DNA of 64,000 bases from an uncultured Flavobacteriaceae bacterium (GTDB lineage Bacteria; Bacteroidota; Bacteroidia; Flavobacteriales; Flavobacteriaceae), in NCBI GenBank assembly GCA_905381055.1, contig CAJPUR010000013.1, forward strand, positions 1 to 64,000. The letters are read 5' to 3'. Position numbers and translations under genes: made by a program. The number at the start of each line of letters is the position of its first letter. Position 1 is the first letter of the stretch. Shown one piece after another: positions 7,953 through 15,604 of the stretch. The notes beneath the pieces are model-generated. The model saw nothing but the letters and a program-made list of their open reading frames with translations. It had not been told where the DNA came from and ran no database searches.

Positions 7953-10715
7953 TCAGCTTAATAATTTATTTTTTAAAAATGAGCCAGTATAAGATTTTTT
8001 ATTTTTTGATATTTCCTCTGGTGTTCCTTGTGCAACTATATATCCTCCATTATTACCTCCATCTGGTCCAAGATCTATTATATAATCTGAACATTTAATA
8101 AGGTCTAAGTTGTGTTCAACCACGATGATGGAATGGCCTAATTCAATTAAAGAATTAAAAGATTTTAAAAGTTTTTTGATATCATGAAAATGCAACCCAG
8201 TAGTAGGTTCATCAAATATAAAAATTATTTTTTCTTTAGATAATCCCTTGTTTAAGAAAGAAGCTAATTTAATTCTTTGTGCTTCACCTCCAGATAAGGT
8301 TGAAGATGATTGACCAAGTTTTATATATCCAAGTCCAACATCTTCTAAGGGTTGAAGTTTTTTTGATATTTTATTATTGTCATTTTTTATAAAAAAATTA
8401 ATAGCTTCAGTGATAGTCATATTGAGCAAGTCATCAATTGAATTATTTTTATATTTTATATCTATAATTTCTTTTTTGAATCTTTTGCCATGACAATTTT
8501 CACATTTAATTTTAACATCTGCCATAAATTGCATTTCAATTGTAATTGTCCCTTCACCTAAACAACTTTCACATCTTCCACCATCGACATTAAATGAAAA
8601 ATGTTTTGGTTTTAAATTTCTAGATTTTGAAAGTTCTTGATTAGCATATAATAATCTTATGTCGTCATATGCTTTTAGATATGTAACAGGATTTGACCTA
8701 GAGGACCTTCCGATTGGATTTTGATTGATATATTCAACTTTTTCAGTTAGATTAAAATTAGTTTCAATTCCATCAAACTCTCCTGGTTTATGATTATAAA
8801 TGCCATTTTTATTTAGTAGAGATGGATATAATATTTTTTTAACAAGTGTTGATTTACCACTTCCAGAAACACCAGTTATGGCGGTAAATGTATTAAGAGG
8901 AATTTCGACATTAATATTTTTTAAATTATTCTCTCTCGCTCCAATAATTTTAATATGTCTACCGCTTTTTCTCCTATTTAAAGGGATTTTAATAGATTTA
9001 GTTCCATTTAGGTATTTGCTTGTAAGAGAATTAGACAATAAAATATCATTGAAATTCCCTTCACATGATATAAAACCGCCCTCAGATCCTGCCTTAGGAC
9101 CCATGTCAATAATATGATCTGCAGATTTCATTATTTCTTCGTCATGTTCAACCACAAGGACAGTATTTCCAATATTTTTTAATTTTTTTAAAACTTTAAT
9201 TAAATTTAAATTGTCTTTTGAATGTAATCCAATACTAGGTTCATCTAAAATATAAATTGATCCAATCAGACTACTCCCTAGGGAGGAGGCAATATTAATT
9301 CTTTGTGATTCTCCTCCAGATAATGAATTTGACCTTCTATTTAAATTTAAATAATTGAGTCCAATATTATTTAAAAATTTTAGTCTGCTTTGAATTTCAT
9401 AAATTAAAATTTTAGATATTTTTTTTTCATTATCTGTTAATTTTAGTTTTTTAAAAAATTTTAAAAGTTCATCAAGAGTTAAATTTACTAGATCGTTAAT
9501 ATTTTTATCACCAATTTTTATATAATCTGTTTCTTTCTTTAGCCTGTTACCATTACATCTATTACAAATTGTCCTTCCTCTGTATCTTGACAATAAAACT
9601 CTGTTTTGTATTTTATAATTCTTTCTTTCTATTTTTTTAAAAAAATTATTTATACCCTTAAAATAAGTATTACCTGACCACAAAACCTCCTTCTGTTTTT
9701 TTGTTAATTTAAAATATGGTTTGTGGATTGGGAAATCAAATTTATATGCATTATTTAATAATTCTGATAAGTACTTTTTTCCAATTGCGCCTTTCCATGG
9801 AGAAATTGCATTCTCATAAATTGAGATTGATGTATCTGGAATAACTAGCGTAGGGTCTATACCAATAATATCTCCGTACCCTTGACATTTTTCACATGCC
9901 CCGAAAGGATTATTAAAACTGAATAGGTGGACATTAGGATTTTTATAATCTCTAATTTCATCAGAAAATTTATTTGAAAATCTTTTTGTTTTCATATTTT
10001 CCAAATCAATTATCTCACATTCTCCCTTTCCTTCATAAAAAGCTAAATCAACTTCATCAGCTAATGAATCTAAATAATCAAAATCCTTATCTATTATTAT
10101 CCTTCTAATTACTAGGCCAAAGTTGTTTTTAAACGGTTTTTTAATTTCTGATATCTTTATTAACTTATTATTATAAAAAATCCTAGCAAACCCTTGATAA
10201 GAATATGTTTTTAATTTTTCATAATATTTTTTATTATCCAATTTGATGGGAGAGGATAAAATTACTTTCGAATTTACTTTAAGTTTTTTTAAATATTTTA
10301 TAACAGTAATTTTATCATCCTTAATTATTTTTTCACCAGTTTCAGGAGAAAATGTTTGTCCAATTCTAGCAAAAAGTAATTTCAAATAGTCATATATTTC
10401 ACTTTTTGTACCAACAGTTGATCTTGGATTTGTAATATTTATTTTTTGTTCTATGGCAATTGAAGGAGAAATTCCAATAATATCGTCTACATCTGGTTTA
10501 TTTAATTTTCCCATAAATTGTCTTGCATATGAAGAGAGGCTTTCGATATATCGTCTTTGGCCTTCAGCATATAATGTGTCAAATGCAAGTGAGGATTTAC
10601 CTGAACCAGATAAACCAGTAATAACGGTTAATTTATTTCTAGGAATATCAACATTAATGTTTTTTAAATTATGTAACCTTGCCCCCTTAATTAATATGTT
10701 GTTTTTTGAATTTAT
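7953..10715 (-). CDS. uvrA: Excinuclease ABC subunit UvrA (first copy), non-standard start
   Basis: UvrA is the damage-sensing ATPase of nucleotide excision repair. Two ABC modules are present, each with an inserted zinc-finger region (CEKCQGYGD, CNRCNGNRL; CESCLGEG, CENCHGKRF) and signatures LSGGESQR and LSGGEAQR. The first in-frame ATG is at 10514, but clear UvrA sequence, including the N-terminal Walker A GLSGSGKSS, continues about 67 codons upstream in the same frame. That extension begins (I)NSKNNILIKGARLHNLKN and contains no ATG, GTG or TTG before a TAA at 10733-10731. I extend the gene to the ATA codon at 10715, giving 920 aa, near the family length. ATA could be a rare start or a changed ATG. 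A -7 element lies just upstream. Confidence 0.85.
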   Translation of the reverse strand: MNSKNNILIKGARLHNLKNINVDIPRNKLTVITGLSGSGKSSLAFDTLYAEGQRRYIESLSSYARQFMGKLNKPDVDDIIGISPSIAIEQKINITNPRSTVGTKSEIYDYLKLLFARIGQTFSPETGEKIIKDDKITVIKYLKKLKVNSKVILSSPIKLDNKKYYEKLKTYSYQGFARIFYNNKLIKISEIKKPFKNNFGLVIRRIIIDKDFDYLDSLADEVDLAFYEGKGECEIIDLENMKTKRFSNKFSDEIRDYKNPNVHLFSFNNPFGACEKCQGYGDIIGIDPTLVIPDTSISIYENAISPWKGAIGKKYLSELLNNAYKFDFPIHKPYFKLTKKQKEVLWSGNTYFKGINNFFKKIERKNYKIQNRVLLSRYRGRTICNRCNGNRLKKETDYIKIGDKNINDLVNLTLDELLKFFKKLKLTDNEKKISKILIYEIQSRLKFLNNIGLNYLNLNRRSNSLSGGESQRINIASSLGSSLIGSIYILDEPSIGLHSKDNLNLIKVLKKLKNIGNTVLVVEHDEEIMKSADHIIDMGPKAGSEGGFISCEGNFNDILLSNSLTSKYLNGTKSIKIPLNRRKSGRHIKIIGARENNLKNINVEIPLNTFTAITGVSGSGKSTLVKKILYPSLLNKNGIYNHKPGEFDGIETNFNLTEKVEYINQNPIGRSSRSNPVTYLKAYDDIRLLYANQELSKSRNLKPKHFSFNVDGGRCESCLGEGTITIEMQFMADVKIKCENCHGKRFKKEIIDIKYKNNSIDDLLNMTITEAINFFIKNDNNKISKKLQPLEDVGLGYIKLGQSSSTLSGGEAQRIKLASFLNKGLSKEKIIFIFDEPTTGLHFHDIKKLLKSFNSLIELGHSIIVVEHNLDLIKCSDYIIDLGPDGGNNGGYIVAQGTPEEISKNKKSYTGSFLKNKLLS

Positions 10716-10748
10716 AACTTGATGTTTTACTTAAAATAATGCAATCGG

Positions 10749-10756
10749 CAAATATA
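10749..10756 (-). promoter_or_regulatory. -7 element (TATATTTG) upstream of the first uvrA
   Basis: Minus-strand TATATTTG fits TANNTTTG. Transcription would begin near 10742-10744, which leaves a leader of roughly 27 bases before the proposed ATA start and places the true start downstream of this point. No clear -33 TTG is seen. Confidence 0.45.
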
Positions 10757-10957
10757 CGACTAATACTTTTTTTTTAAAATAAATAACTTTTAAAACTAAT
10801 CTTAATTTATATCCAAAAGAATATTCAATCAATTTTCCCTTAAAAAAGTCATTATTAATAAATTTTGTATATTTGAGATATAAATCAATTTGCCTATAAT
10901 AAAATTTTACTTTTTAATAAATTTTTTGAAACAATTTTAATCTAAAAGTAATATTTT
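10757..10957. other. Divergent intergenic region between uvrA and the ECF sigma gene
   Basis: About 200 A+T-rich bases. A TATATTTG motif on the plus strand at 10868-10875 is a candidate -7 element for the sigma gene, but there is no TTG at the expected distance and the leader would be over 70 bases. No ORF or RNA gene recognised. Confidence 0.35.
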
Positions 10958-11545
10958 ATGCATTCTAACTTAATTGATCACGATTCATATTTGGTTTCCT
11001 CCTATATTGAAGGCAATGAAAAATCTCTAGAAAAATTAATTAATAAATATAGAGCCAAAATTTTTAATTTTATTCAATCGAAAATATTAAATAGAGATAT
11101 TTCCGAGGATATTTTTCAAGAAACTTTTATAAAAGTCATAAAAACACTCAAAAGAGGCCTTTATAATGAACAAGGGAAATTTTTATCATGGGTTATGAGA
11201 ATTGCTCATAATTTAATTGTAGATCATTTTAGAAAAAGTAGTCGAATAAAGTTTTATAAATCGAAAGATGATTTTGATGTATTTAAATTGATAAGTGATG
11301 ACATTCCTAACATTGAAAATACAATTATAAATGAACAAGTTAATGTAGATTTAAATAAAATGATTTTAGAATTACCAATAGATCAGAGAGAAATAATTCA
11401 GATGCGGTTATTTAAAGAAATGAGTTTTAAAGAAATTGCAGAATTAACGAATGTTTCAATTAATACTGCTTTAGGCCGAATGAGATATGCCATTATTAAC
11501 TTAAGAAAACTTGTGGATGAAAATCAGATAATTTTGTCTGCCTAA
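10958..11545 (+). CDS. ECF-type RNA polymerase sigma factor
   Basis: A 195-aa sigma-70 family protein of the extracytoplasmic-function class. Region 2 is visible around residues 20-90 (EDIFQETFIKVI, then FLSWVMRIAHNLIVDHFRK), and region 4 with its helix-turn-helix around 140-185 (LPIDQREIIQMRLFKEMSFKEIAELTNVS). No anti-sigma gene lies beside it, so control is not evident; this resembles the widespread flavobacterial sigma that stands alone next to nth. It converges on nth with a 4-base overlap of stop codons. Its target promoters are unknown. Confidence 0.93.
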   Translation: MHSNLIDHDSYLVSSYIEGNEKSLEKLINKYRAKIFNFIQSKILNRDISEDIFQETFIKVIKTLKRGLYNEQGKFLSWVMRIAHNLIVDHFRKSSRIKFYKSKDDFDVFKLISDDIPNIENTIINEQVNVDLNKMILELPIDQREIIQMRLFKEMSFKEIAELTNVSINTALGRMRYAIINLRKLVDENQIILSA

Positions 11546-12180
11546 TTTTTTTTATAAATACCTCGCCCTACCTTTTTTGTAATTATGTCATTTTCAATTT
11601 TCCATCCTCTTGCTGGACAATATTCCCTGCCATACCATATGATTTGAAGATGTATTTTGTTCCATTTTTTTTTTGGAAATAATCTTTTTGCGTCATTTTC
11701 AGTTTGAACTACATTTTTACCATTTGAAAGTCCCCACCTATACATTAATCTATGTATATGAGTATCAACGGGAAAAGTTGGTATGTCAAATGCTTGAGCT
11801 AATACAACACTTGCAGTCTTGTGTCCAACCGAGGGTAATGATTCCAAATCATGAAAATTATTTGGTACAATTCCAGAAAAATTAGTAACTAAAATTTTTG
11901 ATAAATTATATATCCCTTTAGCTTTAGTATTTGATAAGCCAATGGGTCTGATTATTTTTTTAATCTCATCAATTGATAATTTACTCATATCATATGGATT
12001 ATCTGCTATACTAAAAAGCTTTGGAGTAGTTTTATTAACTCTAACATCTGTACTTTGTGCTGACAATAAAACTGCAATTAGAAGAGTGAAAGTATTAGAA
12101 TGATCTAAGGGAATTGGTATCTTTGGATAAAGTTTATCTAATGTATTAATAATAAAATTTACTTTTTCAATTTTTTTCAT
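11542..12180 (-). CDS. nth: Endonuclease III (Nth) without a full Fe-S motif
   Basis: A 212-aa DNA glycosylase/AP lyase that removes oxidised pyrimidines. The helix-hairpin-helix LPSVGHKTA carries the catalytic lysine (K121), and the catalytic aspartate is D139 in FPVDTHIHR. Classical Nth has four cysteines spaced C-x6-C-x2-C-x5-C near the C terminus to hold a 4Fe-4S cluster. Here only C188 (REYCPARGW) remains and the tail ends KVGRGIYKKN, so the cluster is almost certainly absent. I recall the same loss in other flavobacterial Nth proteins, so it looks like a lineage trait and not decay. It shares overlapping stop codons with the convergent sigma gene. Confidence 0.93.
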   Translation of the reverse strand: MKKIEKVNFIINTLDKLYPKIPIPLDHSNTFTLLIAVLLSAQSTDVRVNKTTPKLFSIADNPYDMSKLSIDEIKKIIRPIGLSNTKAKGIYNLSKILVTNFSGIVPNNFHDLESLPSVGHKTASVVLAQAFDIPTFPVDTHIHRLMYRWGLSNGKNVVQTENDAKRLFPKKKWNKIHLQIIWYGREYCPARGWKIENDIITKKVGRGIYKKN

Positions 12181-12253
12181 AAAATTAGTTCATAAATTAA
12201 AAAATAGTTGACTAAGATTCAAACAAAAAATAAATTTTTATATATTTAAAAAA

Positions 12254-12700
12254 ATGAAATTAAAAAAAGACCTAGACGTACCTTATTTTTCAGTTATTGA
12301 CCACAATGGTGAAACACATAAGTCAACTGATTATTTAGGAAAAAAACTTATTATTTTCTTCTATCCTAAGGCAAATACCCCTGGATGCACTGCTCAAGCT
12401 TGTAACTTATCTGAAAACTTTTCTGTTTTGAAAAGTAAGGGTTTTAATATTTTAGGTGTAAGTGCTGATTCAACTATAAAACAAAAAAAATTTGCTGAAA
12501 AATTTAATTTTCCATTTCCCCTGATAGTAGACGAAAAAAAAGAATTAATAAAACTTTTTGGAGTTTGGGGTCCAAAAAAATTTATGGGAAAGGAATATGA
12601 GGGTATTTTAAGGACAACCTTTATAATTAATGAAAAAGGGAAAATTGATAGGATAATTGAAAAAGTAAAAACTAAAGACCATACTAATCAAATTATATAG
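12254..12700 (+). CDS. bcp: Thioredoxin-dependent peroxiredoxin (BCP type)
   Basis: A 148-aa cytoplasmic thiol peroxidase that reduces hydroperoxides using thioredoxin. The motif FYPKANTPGCTAQAC gives the peroxidatic cysteine C45 and the resolving cysteine C50 five residues later, as in E. coli BCP. The rest (GVSADSTIKQKKFAEKF, FPLIVDEKKEL) follows the family. It is divergent from nth and stops 3 bases before the stop of the opposing 476-aa gene. Confidence 0.95.
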   Translation: MKLKKDLDVPYFSVIDHNGETHKSTDYLGKKLIIFFYPKANTPGCTAQACNLSENFSVLKSKGFNILGVSADSTIKQKKFAEKFNFPFPLIVDEKKELIKLFGVWGPKKFMGKEYEGILRTTFIINEKGKIDRIIEKVKTKDHTNQII

Positions 12701-12703
12701 CTT

Positions 12704-14134
12704 TTATTTATATCCAAACATTTTATTTTTAATTATCATTTCAGAAATACCTTCAGGTAATTTATTTGTCCAGTCGTTTTCGCCTTTTTTGATTTTCTTT
12801 AATATATCTCTAGAGAATATTTCTAAATACTTTTGTTCAAAATCAAATAGATCAACAACTTTGTTATTGTATTTAAAAAATTTATAAAAATCTTTCATTC
12901 TGGGATGAAGTTTAAGGTTAGTACTATTTATTATTTGTCCTTTATCGTTTGAAATAGGATATAAATAAACTTTAACTTTATTATGGAACATTTTCCCAAA
13001 TGCTTCTAATATTCCTCCATCAATATCTTTATAATAGTCTTCATTAAAAATCTCCACAAAGTTGTTTACACCCATAGTAAGACCTAATTGCTTTTTTGTG
13101 TAATTTGAAAAATAGTCTACCAACTTGTAGTATTCTTTAAAATTTGAAATCATTACAGTATGTCCCAACGAACAGAGAAGTTTTGCCCTATCCATAAAGT
13201 CACTTTCATCTATCTCACCTTGTTCCATTAAATTTGAAAGAGTTATTTCAAATATTACTTCAGATTTTGATTCATCTACATCTACTTCTCTAGTGAACAC
13301 TTCGTATGATTTTTCAAACATATCAATATTTACTTTAGTTACAGGTCTGAAACTACCTCTTAGTGCAAGAATATTTTTTTTATATAGGATTCTTGCGGGT
13401 AAAATATTATTGCCACTAGAGTCAAACATAACTGCTTTTGTCATATTGTTTTTAACTAATTCAAGACTCATTAATCTATTGTCAATTTTTTTGAATAAGG
13501 GTCCTTTAAAATTAATTGTATCGATTTCAATTGATTCTTTATCAATATGGTCATACAGGTACTTGACAAGATTTTTTGGTTTATTATTTTTATAAAATGC
13601 ACCGTAAATTAAATTTACACCAATTATACCAAGGTCTTCTTGTTGAAGTTTTGCATTTGTTTGGTGAAATCTAACGTGTAATGTAATATCACTATACTCT
13701 TCATTTGGTTTTGTTTGAAATCTTACACCCATCCAGCCGTGCCCTTTATATTTTTTTGCAAAGTCAATTGTAGCAACTGTATTTGCATAAGTAAAAAAGA
13801 GTTTGTCAGGACTAGAATCTCTGGTTATACGGTCTTCTAAGAGTTTCATTTCATGATTTAACATTTTTTCAAGTCTGACCTCAGTGACATATCTGCCATC
13901 GTCATCCTCTCCGTAAATGTCATCACTAAAATTTTTGTCGTATGCACTTATCGTTTTTGCAATTGTTCCTGAGGCAGCACCAACTCTAAAAAAATTTCTA
14001 GCAACTTCCTGACCACCACCAATTTCGGCGAAAGTTCCATACATTGCAGGATTCAAATTAATTCTTAATGCTTTAGATTCAACTGAGGGTCGACGTTTTT
14101 CAAAATCTAAATCGTTATCATTAGAAAAAGGCAT
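12704..14134 (-). CDS. Conserved 476-aa protein of unknown function
   Basis: I recognise this as a strongly conserved protein of Bacteroidota, but I cannot assign a function; database labels for its relatives are, to my memory, inconsistent. It starts with an acidic/polar segment, then RINLNPAMYGTFAEIGGGQEVARNFF, followed by a GTIAKTISAYDKNFSD stretch and many well-ordered blocks (LFFTYANTVATIDF, GHGWMGVRFQ, LALRGSFRPVTKVN, GLTMGVNNFVEIF). There is no signal peptide or membrane segment, so it is probably cytoplasmic. No Walker, Rossmann or HxGH motif is evident. It has one of the better promoters in the window (TTG-N19-TACATTTG) and stands alone, divergent from the metallo-hydrolase gene. Confidence 0.8.
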   Translation of the reverse strand: MPFSNDNDLDFEKRRPSVESKALRINLNPAMYGTFAEIGGGQEVARNFFRVGAASGTIAKTISAYDKNFSDDIYGEDDDGRYVTEVRLEKMLNHEMKLLEDRITRDSSPDKLFFTYANTVATIDFAKKYKGHGWMGVRFQTKPNEEYSDITLHVRFHQTNAKLQQEDLGIIGVNLIYGAFYKNNKPKNLVKYLYDHIDKESIEIDTINFKGPLFKKIDNRLMSLELVKNNMTKAVMFDSSGNNILPARILYKKNILALRGSFRPVTKVNIDMFEKSYEVFTREVDVDESKSEVIFEITLSNLMEQGEIDESDFMDRAKLLCSLGHTVMISNFKEYYKLVDYFSNYTKKQLGLTMGVNNFVEIFNEDYYKDIDGGILEAFGKMFHNKVKVYLYPISNDKGQIINSTNLKLHPRMKDFYKFFKYNNKVVDLFDFEQKYLEIFSRDILKKIKKGENDWTNKLPEGISEMIIKNKMFGYK

Positions 14135-14153
14135 AATTTAAAAATTAATAATG

Positions 14154-14183
14154 CAAATGTACAAATATTGATTTATCTAACAA
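14154..14183 (-). promoter_or_regulatory. Promoter of the conserved 476-aa gene
   Basis: On the minus strand TTG (14183-14181), 19 bases, then TACATTTG (14161-14154) followed by C. This matches the Bacteroidota -33/-7 consensus closely. The -7 element ends 19 bases before the ATG. It overlaps the divergent promoter of the metallo-hydrolase gene. Confidence 0.7.
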
Positions 14184-14199
14184 CAAATGTATAACTTTG
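14168..14199 (+). promoter_or_regulatory. Promoter of the metallo-hydrolase gene, leaderless type
   Basis: TTG (14168-14170), 21 bases, TAACTTTG (14192-14199). The -7 element ends only 4 bases before the ATG at 14204, so the transcript should start at or next to the start codon. It interleaves with the minus-strand promoter of the divergent gene. Confidence 0.55.
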
Positions 14200-14203
14200 A
14201 AAA

Positions 14204-14974
14204 ATGTTAGAAATTATTTTTTTAGGAACTGGTACTTCACAAGGAATTCCTGTTATCGGGAGTAAACATCCAGTTTGTTTGAGTACAAATAAAAAAGATA
14301 AAAGATTAAGAGTGTCAATCTCAATTTCTTGGAAAGAAAATACTTATATAATTGATTGTGGCCCTGATTTTAGACAACAGATGTTGAATAATAATATTTC
14401 TAAAATTGATGGTATCCTTTTTACTCATGAACATGCTGACCATTCTGCTGGGTTAGATGACATAAGGCCATTTTTTTTTAGACAAGGAGATATACCTATT
14501 TTTGCCCATAAAAGAATATTAAAAGCCCTTAGGTTAAGATTTGATTATATTTTTGATAATAATAATAAATATCCTGGAGTACCTTCAGTTAAAACTAATA
14601 AAATTGATTTTGACATACCATTTATTTTAAATAATGAAAAAATTATGCCTATAAAGGTTTTACATAATAAATTGTCAGTAATGGGTTTTAGGATTAAAAA
14701 TTTTGCTTATTTAACTGATGTAAAGACAATTTCAGAAAATGAATTAAAAAAATTAAAAGGTCTTGATGTACTCGTTATCAACGCTTTAAAAAGGGAAACA
14801 CATGTTTCCCATCTAAGTTTAGATGAAGCAATAGGAATAATAAAAAAATTGAAACCAAACCAAGCATATATCACTCATATTAGTCATTTAATGGGCTTTC
14901 ATAATGAAATAGAAAAAACCTTACCAGAAGGTATTAGCCTTGCTTATGATAATTTAAAGATAACTTCAAATTGA
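14204..14974 (+). CDS. MBL-fold metallo-hydrolase (PhnP-like)
   Basis: A 256-aa metallo-beta-lactamase-fold hydrolase. The metal motif HEHADH is at residues 75-80, with further likely ligands in YLTDVKT and the late histidines of ITHISHLMGFH. The N-terminal FLGTGTSQGIPVIGS is typical of the PhnP/phosphoribosyl cyclic phosphodiesterase-like branch. There is no phn operon here, so the natural substrate is unknown; a cyclic phosphodiester is a reasonable guess. The gene overlaps the convergent esterase gene by 9 bases. Confidence 0.88.
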   Translation: MLEIIFLGTGTSQGIPVIGSKHPVCLSTNKKDKRLRVSISISWKENTYIIDCGPDFRQQMLNNNISKIDGILFTHEHADHSAGLDDIRPFFFRQGDIPIFAHKRILKALRLRFDYIFDNNNKYPGVPSVKTNKIDFDIPFILNNEKIMPIKVLHNKLSVMGFRIKNFAYLTDVKTISENELKKLKGLDVLVINALKRETHVSHLSLDEAIGIIKKLKPNQAYITHISHLMGFHNEIEKTLPEGISLAYDNLKITSN

Positions 14975-15598
14975 TAGCCAATCTATTAAATCTGTTAAGT
15001 TTTGGTTAGATACACCATGTGCCTCAGGATACTCTTTAAACACATAATTTAAGTTAAATTTTTTAGTTTTTTTTATTGAATCTCTTGCCATTTCTATTGG
15101 AATTACTGGATCGTATTCCCCATGAGAAATAAAACACTTTAATTTTTCTAAGTTATTGGATCTTTGGGAAATTAGTTCCTCATTAAAATACCCACTTAAA
15201 AGAGCAATTTTATTTATTTTGTCAGCATAGCTAATTCCTAATGACCAGCTTAGAATTGCACCTTGACTAAATCCAATTAAAGTGATTTTTCCAATTTTAT
15301 TATATAATTTAGAATAGTACATAATATTATTGTAAATTATTTTTATTGACTCCTTAGCTTGAGAAATATTGAATGATCTTACAGAATTATTATTAAAATG
15401 TATGTCATACCATGAATAGCAATTTTTTTCTAATTCAGTAGGAGCTTGAAATGAAATAATATGATTATTTTCTGGAAGGAATTCTGAAAAGGAGAATAAA
15501 TCTTTTTCATTACTCCCATATCCGTGTAATAAAAAAATTAGACCTGTATCATCATTAGCTATTTTGGATTTTTTTATAAGTGCTTTTAATAATTTCAT
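14966..15598 (-). CDS. Alpha/beta-hydrolase, phospholipase/carboxylesterase family
   Basis: A 210-aa serine hydrolase. The nucleophile elbow GFSQG has S111, and the likely acid and base are D163 (EYDPVIP) and H194 (EAHGVS), completing a Ser-Asp-His triad. The oxyanion region FLLHGYGSNEKDL near residue 25 is typical of the family. No signal peptide is seen, so it acts in the cytoplasm. The substrate is not predictable. It lies 6 bases downstream of the dihydroorotase-like gene and is probably co-transcribed with it. Confidence 0.88.
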   Translation of the reverse strand: MKLLKALIKKSKIANDDTGLIFLLHGYGSNEKDLFSFSEFLPENNHIISFQAPTELEKNCYSWYDIHFNNNSVRSFNISQAKESIKIIYNNIMYYSKLYNKIGKITLIGFSQGAILSWSLGISYADKINKIALLSGYFNEELISQRSNNLEKLKCFISHGEYDPVIPIEMARDSIKKTKKFNLNYVFKEYPEAHGVSNQNLTDLIDWLSI

Positions 15599-15604
15599 AA
15601 ATAA

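Noticed and set aside
8800-9117. Plus-strand 105-codon frame inside the first uvrA
   Set aside because: Antisense to the second UvrA ATP site; no family resemblance or promoter.
10453-10722. Plus-strand open frame of 89 codons antisense to the 5' end of the first uvrA
   Set aside because: It is the shadow of the UvrA Walker A region, which the minus strand clearly encodes. A similar antisense frame at 53557-53766 has the same origin.
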